Positions 8,645 to 15,609 of a DNA stretch of 37,933 nt are shown piece after piece. The translations under genes were made by a program, and so were the position numbers. Source of the stretch: Lachnospiraceae bacterium (GTDB taxonomy: Bacteria > Bacillota > Clostridia > Lachnospirales > Lachnospiraceae). The stretch lies in the NCBI GenBank assembly GCA_017461775.1, contig JAFTXD010000148.1:1-37933 (forward strand). Reading direction: 5' to 3'. A model generated the notes under the pieces. It ran no database searches. It saw nothing but the letters and a program-made list of their open reading frames with translations, and was not told the DNA's origin. Position 1 is the first letter of the stretch, and every line of letters starts with the position of its first letter.

Positions 8645-8705
8645 TTATTCAGGGAATGTAGACCTTGAATGATATAAATAATTAATATATAAGGAGGCTA
8701 TGAAA

Positions 8706-8885
8706 ATGGCAAAGGAAAGATTTGAAAAGGTATATTCACAGGGGGCTGTAAATATTACTGAAATCTGGGTGGACAAGGAGACAGGAGTAAATTATGTATG
8801 GCATTCTTCAGGTCATGCAGGCGGTTTAACTCCACTTCTTGACAGAGAAGGCAAGCCTGTGATTTCTGCAGTTACCAGCGAATAA
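8706..8885 (+). CDS. DUF6440 family small protein
   Basis: 59 residues, soluble, with no signal or membrane segment. The sequence FEKVYSQGAVNITEIWVDKE, then GVNYVWHSSGHAGGLTPLLD fits the DUF6440 family as recalled; no function is known. Of two nearby ATGs, 8706 is chosen because AAGGAGG ends 8 bases before it, while ATG 8700 leaves only 2 bases. It is followed by a strong terminator, so it is a short single-gene unit or the end of the padR operon. Confidence 0.82.
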   Translation: MAKERFEKVYSQGAVNITEIWVDKETGVNYVWHSSGHAGGLTPLLDREGKPVISAVTSE

Positions 8886-8903
8886 AATTAAATAGAGGTA
8901 GAT

Positions 8904-8943
8904 TAAGCCGGAAGTTTTGAAGAAGACTTCCGGCTTTTTTTTA
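8904..8943 (+). terminator. rho-independent terminator after DUF6440 gene
   Basis: AAGCCGGAAGT pairs perfectly with ACTTCCGGCTT around a loop of about 9 nt, followed by eight Ts. Confidence 0.92.
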
Positions 8944-8951
8944 TAAAAACA

Positions 8952-8981
8952 TTGAATTGCGGATGTTAACTATAGTATGAT
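8952..8981 (+). promoter_or_regulatory. promoter for the methyltransferase/MTHFR gene
   Basis: TTGAAT at 8952-8957, 18-bp spacer, TATGAT at 8976-8981. The leader is only about 30 bases, too short for a SAM riboswitch or T-box, unlike many Firmicute methionine genes. Confidence 0.55.
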
Positions 8982-9016
8982 AAACAAATAATTTACGAAA
9001 GTGTCAGGAGAAAATA

Positions 9017-10792
9017 ATGACAATAAAGGATAGATTGAAAATACAAAAGCTTCTTTTTGATGGAGCATTTGGAACATATTATAGACAGCTTTATGATACG
9101 GAGGAATTGCCGGAGCTTGCTAATACCCAGCATCCTCAAAGAGTCCGGAGGATTCACGAGCAGTATATTGAGGCAGGGGCACAGGTGATTCGTACCAATA
9201 CCTTTGCGGCAAATACAGTGACCATGAATATGAAATGGACGGACGTACAAGAGTGTATCCGTAGGGGGTATCGTATTGCAGAAGAGGCGGCAAATGATAA
9301 GGATGTGTATGTGGCTGCGGATATCGGACAGATACATTGTGAAAGCCAGGCAGCCAGAGAAAGGGCAGCATGGGAGTATGTGGAAATATGCAAGACTTTG
9401 TTGGAAGAGGGGGCAAAGGTCTTTGTATTTGAAACCATGTCTGATACAGAGAATATTGGCGAAGCATTGGAGTATATTGGGGATAAGGCTTTTGTTATTC
9501 TGCAATTTTCTGTAAATCAATTCGGATACAGTAGCTCCGGTTTAAGTGCCAGAAAGCTGCTGCAGCAGGCGGAAAGCCTAAAGGCAGTGGATGCCATCGG
9601 CTTCAATTGTGGTGTAGGCCCCGGACATATGCAGAAAATTATAAAGGGCCTGGATTTTTCCGGAAAGAAGTATTTGACGGCACTGCCTAATGCGGGATAC
9701 CCGCAGGTGGTCAATAGCCGAATGATATTTGATAACCATAACTTAGACTATTTTGTAGCCAAGGTAGGAGATATTGCTGCGGAAGGTGCGGATATTATTG
9801 GAGGCTGCTGTGGAACGACACCGGATTATACCCAGAAAATGCGTGAGAGTATTTCCTTCGCGCAGCCGGAAAAACGCTGCCGGGAGCAGGTGCCTGTGAA
9901 GAGTACTACGGAGGAGCAGAATAAGTCCTTTTTTACCGGCAAGGAGGGTAAAAAGTTGATTGCGGTGGAGCTGGCACCGCCTCTTGGAAGTGATGATGAA
10001 AAGCTGATGGATGCAGCACACTTGCTTTTAAAAAGTGGTGTGGACGTGCTTACCTTCCCGGATTCTCCTTCCGGAAGAACCAGAGCAGACTCCGTGCTTA
10101 TGGCAGAAAAGGTAGCAAGAGAAACCGGGATGTGTGTAATGCCCCATATCTGTTGCCGGGATAAGAATGCCATAGCCATGCGTTCCCAGCTCTTAGGGGC
10201 GTACATCAATCAGATACATAATTTCCTGGTAATCACCGGAGACCCCATACCATCCATGGTGCGTAACAGTGTAAAGAGTGTATTTAACTTTGATTCCGTT
10301 GGACTGATGAAAATCATGAGTGATATGAATGAAGACCAGTTTATACAGGCTCCAATCTGTTATGGTGGTGCGATCAATCAGGGACGAAGAAATCTGGAAG
10401 TAGAGATTGGACGAGTGAAAAAGAAAATGGAGGCAGGTGCGTCCTTCTTCTTGACACAGCCCGTGTCCACCAAGGAAAGTGCAGAAAGGGTACGTCGCAT
10501 AAAAGAAGAGACTGGTGCAAGAATTCTCTGCGGTATCATGCCCTTTGTCAGCTTAAAGAATGCGGAATTTATGAAAAACGAGATGACCGGCATCGATGTG
10601 ACGGATGAGGTTCTTTGCCGTTACCGTGAAGACATGACCAGAGAAGAGGGCGAGCAGGCAGGCATCGAGCTGGCCAGAGAGATGATGGCTCTTACCGCAG
10701 ATTTTGCGGATGGATATTACTTCTCCTTCCCATTTAATAGGGTGCAGATGCTGGAGAGGATACTTAGGAATGATAAAAAGGAGCAAGTATGA
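9017..10792 (+). CDS. homocysteine S-methyltransferase / methylenetetrahydrofolate reductase fusion (YitJ-type)
   Basis: 591 residues, two modules. Residues 1-285 form a Pcf1/homocysteine methyltransferase barrel: LFDGAFGT near the start, and the zinc ligands C198 (FNCG) and C264/C265 (GGCCGTTP). Residues from about 306 form a methylenetetrahydrofolate reductase barrel (IAVELAPP, FPDSPSGRTR, LVITGDP, FFLTQPV). The fusion is the YitJ architecture of Bacillus (about 612 residues). It reduces methylene-THF to methyl-THF and can pass methyl to homocysteine, either directly or as part of a split MetH system. AGGAG precedes the ATG. It overlaps the next gene by 4 bases. Confidence 0.93.
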   Translation: MTIKDRLKIQKLLFDGAFGTYYRQLYDTEELPELANTQHPQRVRRIHEQYIEAGAQVIRTNTFAANTVTMNMKWTDVQECIRRGYRIAEEAANDKDVYVAADIGQIHCESQAARERAAWEYVEICKTLLEEGAKVFVFETMSDTENIGEALEYIGDKAFVILQFSVNQFGYSSSGLSARKLLQQAESLKAVDAIGFNCGVGPGHMQKIIKGLDFSGKKYLTALPNAGYPQVVNSRMIFDNHNLDYFVAKVGDIAAEGADIIGGCCGTTPDYTQKMRESISFAQPEKRCREQVPVKSTTEEQNKSFFTGKEGKKLIAVELAPPLGSDDEKLMDAAHLLLKSGVDVLTFPDSPSGRTRADSVLMAEKVARETGMCVMPHICCRDKNAIAMRSQLLGAYINQIHNFLVITGDPIPSMVRNSVKSVFNFDSVGLMKIMSDMNEDQFIQAPICYGGAINQGRRNLEVEIGRVKKKMEAGASFFLTQPVSTKESAERVRRIKEETGARILCGIMPFVSLKNAEFMKNEMTGIDVTDEVLCRYREDMTREEGEQAGIELAREMMALTADFADGYYFSFPFNRVQMLERILRNDKKEQV

Positions 10793-11232
10793 GCATATAT
10801 TTAAGAAAAGCGACGCTGGCGGATGCTGAGATGATTTTAGAGTGGAGAAATGATGCGGTTACGAGGGAGCATTCTTTTTCGAAGGATGAGATTACGTTAG
10901 AAACACATACAAATTGGATGAAGAATAAGTTGGCAGATGTTAGTTGTACCATGTACATTTTGATGGATGGGGAAGCGTGTGTGGGGCAGCTACGAATCGA
11001 TAAGGTGGATAATGTAGGTGAAATCAGTTATATGATTGCCCCGGATAAGCGCAAAATGGGCTACGGAAAAAGGATTATTGCTCTGGCGGAGGAGATTGTC
11101 AGTGGTGATATTAAGGCCCTGATGGGGCTTGTGGAGAAGGTGAATGAGCCATCAAAGAAGTGCTTTCAGGCAAGTGGATATGCAGAGTTTATAGGGGGAG
11201 AGACCATTTGCTATATAAAGGTGCGGGCATAG
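10789..11232 (+). CDS. GNAT family N-acetyltransferase
   Basis: 147 residues. The single GNAT domain shows the N-terminal pattern YLRKATLADAEMILEWRND, a central beta-bulge GEISYMIAPDKRKMGYGKRI with the acetyl-CoA pyrophosphate loop (KMGYGK), and a late NEPSKKCFQASGYAEF segment. The substrate is unknown; the closest style is the small-molecule/sugar-amine type rather than RimI. The start overlaps the preceding stop (ATGA), so it is translated with the methionine gene, though no functional link is evident. Confidence 0.87.
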   Translation: MSIYLRKATLADAEMILEWRNDAVTREHSFSKDEITLETHTNWMKNKLADVSCTMYILMDGEACVGQLRIDKVDNVGEISYMIAPDKRKMGYGKRIIALAEEIVSGDIKALMGLVEKVNEPSKKCFQASGYAEFIGGETICYIKVRA

Positions 11233-11260
11233 TTACGAGTTGAAGTTTATCAATAGTCAA

Positions 11261-11289
11261 TTGAAATTCTAATAAAGTAGTGATATAAT
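11261..11289 (+). promoter_or_regulatory. promoter placed directly before a terminator
   Basis: TTGAAA at 11261-11266, exact 17-bp spacer, TATAAT at 11284-11289. The predicted transcript would start on the hairpin at 11291, so most transcripts would end after about 30 nt. Confidence 0.55.
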
Positions 11290-11290
11290 C

Positions 11291-11320
11291 AGAGTATGTC
11301 TTCATGACATACTCTTTTTC
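11291..11320 (+). terminator. rho-independent terminator
   Basis: AGAGTATGTC pairs perfectly with GACATACTCT around a 5-nt loop, followed by TTTTC. It ends the GNAT transcript and lies at the start point of the promoter just upstream. Confidence 0.88.
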
Positions 11321-11372
11321 TTTAAGGAGCGTTCGCTCCAAATTTCAAAAAAAGATAAAATAAATATTGACC

Positions 11373-11393
11373 GCACCCTATTGAATAGGGTGC
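11373..11393 (+). promoter_or_regulatory. operator-like 21-bp palindrome
   Basis: GCACCCTATT and AATAGGGTGC are perfect 10-bp arms around one G. It lies 25 bases before the toxin remnant and next to a TTGACC hexamer. This is the position and form expected for autoregulation by a HigA-type antitoxin. Confidence 0.6.
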
Positions 11394-11418
11394 CATGAGG
11401 TTGAGGGAAGGACAACGA

Positions 11419-11511
11419 ATGACAAGAACTTTTATTCAAGAATGTAATGAAATTAAGAAGTTGATTGCGATGTTGGAGACGTCCTTAAGTAAATGGTGTA
11501 AGAATGAGTAG
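11419..11511 (+). pseudogene. RelE/HigB-type toxin remnant with internal in-frame deletion
   Basis: A 30-residue open frame. It begins MTRTFIQ, the usual first residues of this RelE/HigB toxin group. It continues directly with ECNEIKKLIAMLETSLSK, which looks like the usual last helix (the form ...AERNAIKKMIxxLExSL). About 80 residues of catalytic core are missing without a frame change. GGGAAGGA precedes the ATG and the frame overlaps the antitoxin start by 8 bases. The toxin must be inactive, but the peptide could keep translation of the antitoxin coupled. The family assignment is from memory of consensus ends. Confidence 0.65.
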
Positions 11512-11827
11512 TGTTTATGAAAGTATTATCTCAGGTTTAACTGAGACTGTGGAAGAAGCAAAAAGTTGCGAAAAAAAGTTAAAGCGCAGAGTAGTAACGA
11601 TTGTCCCCGTAAAGGAGTATGGTGCGGAAGAGGTACAGACCATACGTAAAAGTACCGGATTGTCACAGAGACTTTTTGCCGGCTACATGGGGGTGTCTGA
11701 GAAAACCGTGGAAGCCTGGGAAGTGGGGAGAAATCAGCCATCCGGGGCAGCCAGCAGAATTCTGCATATGATGGAAATGGATTCCGAGTTGACCAAGGAG
11801 TTTCCTTTTGTGGAGATAAAAGGATAA
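11504..11827 (+). CDS. HigA-type antitoxin, XRE helix-turn-helix
   Basis: 107 residues. The C-terminal XRE helix-turn-helix lies at about residues 45-95: TIRKSTGLSQRLFAGYMGVS, then EKTVEAWEVGRNQPSGAASR. The N-terminal helix MSSVYESIISGLTETVEEAK is typical of antitoxins paired with RelE/HigB toxins, where it binds the toxin. Its toxin partner appears reduced to the 30-codon remnant that overlaps its start, so this is a solitary antitoxin. It may still bind the palindrome at 11373 and could neutralise related toxins elsewhere in the genome. Confidence 0.85.
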   Translation: MSSVYESIISGLTETVEEAKSCEKKLKRRVVTIVPVKEYGAEEVQTIRKSTGLSQRLFAGYMGVSEKTVEAWEVGRNQPSGAASRILHMMEMDSELTKEFPFVEIKG

Positions 11828-11847
11828 TTTTTTCTGCGCGCATCTCC

Positions 11848-11876
11848 TTGCTATTTTCTCCCGGCAGAGTTATGAT
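11848..11876 (+). promoter_or_regulatory. promoter for the MATE gene
   Basis: TTGCTA at 11848-11853, 17-bp spacer, TATGAT at 11871-11876, about 35 bases before the start codon. Confidence 0.55.
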
Positions 11877-11911
11877 TTAAGGTAAAGAGAATATAGGAAG
11901 TGTTTGTGACG

Positions 11912-13264
11912 ATGAATTTTTTGACCTATGATAAAGAACATGTGAGAAAAGCGATTAAGATTGCCTGGCCGGCCATTTTAGAGTCCTTTTTTGTGGCTAT
12001 GGTGGCCTTGGTGGATTCTTATATGGTAAGTGGACTGGGAGCCTCCAATGTGGCAGCAGTAGGACTTACCACCCAGCCTAAGATGGTGGGGCTGGCTCTA
12101 TTTTTTGCCGGAAATGTATCCATATCCGCCTTGGTGGCAAGGCGAAGAGGAGAGAAGGACAAGGAGGGGGCAAACCGCATTTTCTCCACCTTTCTCTGTT
12201 TTGTAATCGGCGCAGCCATCATTATCAGTACAGTACTGGTGTTGAATGCAGATACTATTATCCGTTGGTGTGGTTCCAATGCGGATACCCATGAAGCGGC
12301 GGTAGCGTATTACCGGATTATTATGGGCGGTATGATTTTTAACTGTATCCAGATGGGTATCAATGCGGCTCAGCGAGGTGCGGGAAATACTAAGATTACC
12401 ATGCGTACGAATCTGGTATCGAATACGGTAAATGTGATATTTAACTATTTACTTATCGGCGGTAATTTCGGATTTCCGGCGTTGGGAATCCGTGGTGCGG
12501 CAATTGCCACAGTGCTGGGTACGGTGATAGCGTGCTTTATGAGTATTTACTCTGTACGCAAGGAGGACAATTTTGTAAGTATCACTTACATATATAAGAA
12601 TAAGTTGCTCCCAACTATTGCGGCATTAAAGAATATTGTAAAGGTTGGTTACAGTATCTTCATCGAGCAACTGTTTATGCGAGTGGGCTTTATGCTTACG
12701 GCGCTGATGGCAGCAGAGCAGGGAACGGATGCCATGGCAGCCCATCAGGTGGCCATGAATGTAATGCATTTATCTTTCTCCTTCGGAGATGGTCTTCAGT
12801 CTGCAGCAGTGGCGCTTATTGGCTACAGTCTGGGGGCAAAGGACCAGGAGCTTGCCAAGGAATATGGTAAGATTTGTCGTATGCTGGGTGGTTGTATTTC
12901 TGTGGTGTTGGCAGTTGTATACCTGCTGGGAGGAAGATGGCTCTTTGGCCTGTTCTTCAAGGAACCTGCCATTGTGGATATCGGTACCAATATCATGTAT
13001 GTGATTGCCTTTATTGTAATGCTGCAGATTTCTCAGGTAATCTATATGGGGTGCCTGCGAGGTGCGGGAGATACTATGTTTACCGCGGTGGCAAGTACCA
13101 TCAGTGTAACAGTATGTCGAAGTCTGGGTTCCTATTTCTTCGGCTATGTGTTAAGCTGGGGAATTGTAGGCATTTGGCTGGGAGTTATTGCAGACCAGGG
13201 TTCCCGACTGATTATGGCGTCCATCCGATTTAAGCAGGGAAAATGGACGAAAATAAAGATCTAA
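11912..13264 (+). CDS. MATE family efflux transporter
   Basis: About 450 residues with 12 predicted membrane helices in two homologous halves. The N-terminal half starts IAWPAILESFFVAMVALVDS followed by YMVSGLGASNVAAVG. The second half repeats the pattern with FIEQLFMRVGFMLTALMAAE. These features fit MATE antiporters, which export organic cations or drugs using Na+ or H+. GTG 11900, GTG 11906 and ATG 11912 are all in frame; ATG 11912 is chosen with AGGAAG 11 bases away, though GTG 11906 is possible. The substrate is not predictable. Confidence 0.92.
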   Translation: MNFLTYDKEHVRKAIKIAWPAILESFFVAMVALVDSYMVSGLGASNVAAVGLTTQPKMVGLALFFAGNVSISALVARRRGEKDKEGANRIFSTFLCFVIGAAIIISTVLVLNADTIIRWCGSNADTHEAAVAYYRIIMGGMIFNCIQMGINAAQRGAGNTKITMRTNLVSNTVNVIFNYLLIGGNFGFPALGIRGAAIATVLGTVIACFMSIYSVRKEDNFVSITYIYKNKLLPTIAALKNIVKVGYSIFIEQLFMRVGFMLTALMAAEQGTDAMAAHQVAMNVMHLSFSFGDGLQSAAVALIGYSLGAKDQELAKEYGKICRMLGGCISVVLAVVYLLGGRWLFGLFFKEPAIVDIGTNIMYVIAFIVMLQISQVIYMGCLRGAGDTMFTAVASTISVTVCRSLGSYFFGYVLSWGIVGIWLGVIADQGSRLIMASIRFKQGKWTKIKI

Positions 13265-13287
13265 GAATAGAATATACAGAGGATGGA

Positions 13288-13325
13288 AAAAATGCTTCTT
13301 GACGAGTTTCGTTAAGAAGCATTTT
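13288..13325 (+). terminator. hairpin in the enolase leader
   Basis: AAAATGCTTCTT pairs with AAGAAGCATTTT around 13 nt, with only a short T run after it. It ends 17 bases before the enolase start and just upstream of its GGAGG site. It may end the MATE transcript, or act as an attenuator or stabilising leader for enolase. Confidence 0.65.
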
Positions 13326-13341
13326 GTATTTGGAGGATAAT

Positions 13342-14625
13342 ATGGTAATTGAAAAAGTAATTGGTCGTGAAATTTTAGATTCCAGAGGAAATCCCACCGT
13401 GGAGGCGGAAGTCCATTTAAAAAATGGTATTTCGGCCCGTGCTATGGTGCCCAGTGGGGCGTCCACCGGAATTCATGAAGCATTGGAGCTTCGGGACGGG
13501 GATAAGAACCGTTATCATGGAAGAGGCGTGAGCAAAGCGGTAAGCAATATCAATCATGTGATAAATGAATTGCTTCACGGAATGGATGTAACCGATATCA
13601 GCACCATTGACCGGATGATGTGTGAGGCAGATGGAACGAAGGATAAATCCTCCTTGGGAGCCAATGCGATCTTGGCAGTGTCCATTGCCTGTGTGAAGGC
13701 AGCAGCAAGGGTGAGTGGAATGAAAATCTATGAATATCTGGAGAGAAAAAGTGGTATGGTGCTTCCTGTACCCATGATGAACGTTATTAATGGTGGCAGA
13801 CACGCCAACAACCGCCTGGATTTTCAGGAGTTTATGATCATGCCTGTAGGCGCAGATTGCTTTTCGGAAGCACTTCGTATGGGAACAGAGGTGTACCACT
13901 CTTTAAAGGAGATTCTGGAGGAGAAGGGAATGAGCGTTGCCGTAGGGGACGAGGGAGGCTTTGCTCCGGATTTAAAGGATGCACACGAGGTATTTGAGGT
14001 ACTTTGCCAGGCAGTGGAGAAAAGTGGTTATGTGGTTGGCAGGGATTTTGTATTTGCTATGGATGCGGCAGCCTCTGAGCTTTACAACAAGGAGTCCGCT
14101 CTGTACAAATTCGAGGGAGAAGTGGTGGTTCGAAACAGTGAAGCCATGATTGCCTATTATAAGGATCTTTGTGAGAAATACCCTCTGGTATCCATTGAGG
14201 ATGGATTGGACCAGGATGATTTCGTGGGTTGGAAGGACCTTACCGGAGAACTAGGGGAAAAGATACAACTGGTGGGTGACGATTTGTTTGTGACAAATAC
14301 GGAGAGACTTTCTAAGGGAATCGAAGAAAGCTGTGGTAACGCCATTTTAATCAAGGTAAATCAGATTGGGACTGTCAGCGAGGCCATGGATGCTATTCAC
14401 TTGGCCCACAAGGCAGGATATCGGGTAGTTATTTCTCATCGTTCCGGAGAGACGGAGGATTCCTTCATCGCAGATTTAGCAGTGGCCACCAATGCAGGAC
14501 AGATTAAGACGGGGGCACCTTGTAGAAGTGAGCGCGTGGCCAAGTATAATCAGCTTCTTAGAATTGAGGAGCATCTTGGGGAAAAGGGCAGATACCTTGG
14601 AATGGATGCTTTAAATAAGAAATAG
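13342..14625 (+). CDS. eno: enolase
   Basis: 427 residues, normal length. It catalyses 2-phosphoglycerate to phosphoenolpyruvate in glycolysis. Signatures: [19 protein letters not shown] at the N-terminus, [16 protein letters not shown], the metal-binding aspartate/glutamate strands ([29 protein letters not shown]), the catalytic lysine in [10 protein letters not shown], and the enolase signature [18 protein letters not shown]. The start at ATG 13342 follows GGAGG at 13332-13336; the in-frame TTG at 13324 lies in the hairpin and is rejected. It is not next to other glycolytic genes. Confidence 0.97.
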   Translation: MVIEKVIGREILDSRGNPTVEAEVHLKNGISARAMVPSGASTGIHEALELRDGDKNRYHGRGVSKAVSNINHVINELLHGMDVTDISTIDRMMCEADGTKDKSSLGANAILAVSIACVKAAARVSGMKIYEYLERKSGMVLPVPMMNVINGGRHANNRLDFQEFMIMPVGADCFSEALRMGTEVYHSLKEILEEKGMSVAVGDEGGFAPDLKDAHEVFEVLCQAVEKSGYVVGRDFVFAMDAAASELYNKESALYKFEGEVVVRNSEAMIAYYKDLCEKYPLVSIEDGLDQDDFVGWKDLTGELGEKIQLVGDDLFVTNTERLSKGIEESCGNAILIKVNQIGTVSEAMDAIHLAHKAGYRVVISHRSGETEDSFIADLAVATNAGQIKTGAPCRSERVAKYNQLLRIEEHLGEKGRYLGMDALNKK

Positions 14626-14638
14626 GGCAAAGTACCTC

Positions 14639-14667
14639 TTGACATTACTGTGTATCTAATTTATCAT
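14639..14667 (+). promoter_or_regulatory. degV promoter
   Basis: Consensus TTGACA at 14639-14644, exact 17-bp spacer, TATCAT at 14662-14667. Confidence 0.65.
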
Positions 14668-14727
14668 ACTTTTAAACGTAGTTTTTAAAACTATATAAAA
14701 AGTTATGGTGAACGAGAGGAAACAGTA

Positions 14728-15567
14728 ATGAAAAGAAAAATTGTGGTTGATTCGGCTGCGAATATGAGAGCATTAGCAGGAGTGGATTTTGTATCCGTGC
14801 CGTTGGTCATTCGTACCGCAGATAAAGAATATGTGGATGATGCGAATCTGGATGTATTGGATATGGCGGAGACTCTGAGCACGTATAAGGGAAAATCCGG
14901 TACTGCCTGCCCCGGTGTTGGGGACTATTTGGAGGCCTTTGGAGATGCAGATGAGGTGTTCTGTGTAACCATTATCAGTACCTTATCCGGCAGCTATAAT
15001 TCTGCCATGACCGCTGCTTCCCAGTATATGGAGGAAAATCCGGGAAAGAAGGTATACGTGCTGGATTCCTATTCTGCAGGTCCGGAGATGAAGCTCCTTG
15101 TGGAGAAGATTTTAGAGGGAATCAAGGCGGAGAAGGATTTTGAGACTATTTGTAAAGAGACCAATCGCTATAAAGAGAATCATACTGCATTACTGTTCTG
15201 CCTGGAAAATATGAGAAATCTGGCCAACAATGGCCGCGTGAAGCCTGCTGTGGCGGCTATCGCAGGTCTTCTTGGAATTCGTGCGGTAGGTGATGTAAGT
15301 GTGGATGGTCAGATTCATCCGGTGGAGAAGTGCCGTGGAGAGAAGAAGGCTATTTCCAGCATCTGTAAGATTATGAAGCAGATGGGCTATAGGGGAGGTC
15401 AGGTGATTGTGGACCATTGTAATAATTTTAAAGCGGCCAGAGCCTTAAAGGAAGCTATTGTAGCAGAGTATAAGGAGGCGAAGGTTCGTATCGAGATGAC
15501 CACGGGGCTTTGCAGCTTTTATGCGGAAAAGGGCGGTCTGATGATTGGTTTTGTGAGAAATAAATAA
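14728..15567 (+). CDS. DegV family fatty-acid-binding protein
   Basis: 279 residues of the DegV fold. The N-terminal strand KIVVDSAANM, the segment TACPGVGDYLEAF (lipid head-group threonine/serine region) and CVTIISTLSGSYNSAMTAA match the family, as does the C-terminal lobe ending in HCNNFKAARALKE and GLCSFYAEKGGLMIGF. DegV/FakB proteins bind a fatty acid and present it to the kinase FakA. FakA is not in this window, so this may be one of several paralogues. It has its own promoter and a terminator shared with the converging ABC operon. Confidence 0.93.
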   Translation: MKRKIVVDSAANMRALAGVDFVSVPLVIRTADKEYVDDANLDVLDMAETLSTYKGKSGTACPGVGDYLEAFGDADEVFCVTIISTLSGSYNSAMTAASQYMEENPGKKVYVLDSYSAGPEMKLLVEKILEGIKAEKDFETICKETNRYKENHTALLFCLENMRNLANNGRVKPAVAAIAGLLGIRAVGDVSVDGQIHPVEKCRGEKKAISSICKIMKQMGYRGGQVIVDHCNNFKAARALKEAIVAEYKEAKVRIEMTTGLCSFYAEKGGLMIGFVRNK

Positions 15568-15576
15568 GAAATATAG

Positions 15577-15606
15577 AAAGGCGGGTGCTGTGAAGCATCC
15601 GCCTTT
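15577..15606. terminator. terminator between converging genes
   Basis: AAAGGCGGgTGC pairs with GCAtCCGCCTTT around a 6-nt loop. The A run on one side and TTT on the other suit both the rightward degV and the leftward permease gene. Confidence 0.85.
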
Positions 15607-15609
15607 GTC

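Noticed and set aside
8664-8693. TTGAAT...TATAAG promoter before the DUF6440 gene
   Set aside because: The -10 would overlap the ribosome binding site, leaving no leader for translation.
8982-9016. SAM riboswitch or T-box before the methionine gene
   Set aside because: The leader after the promoter is only about 30 bases; too short for either structure.
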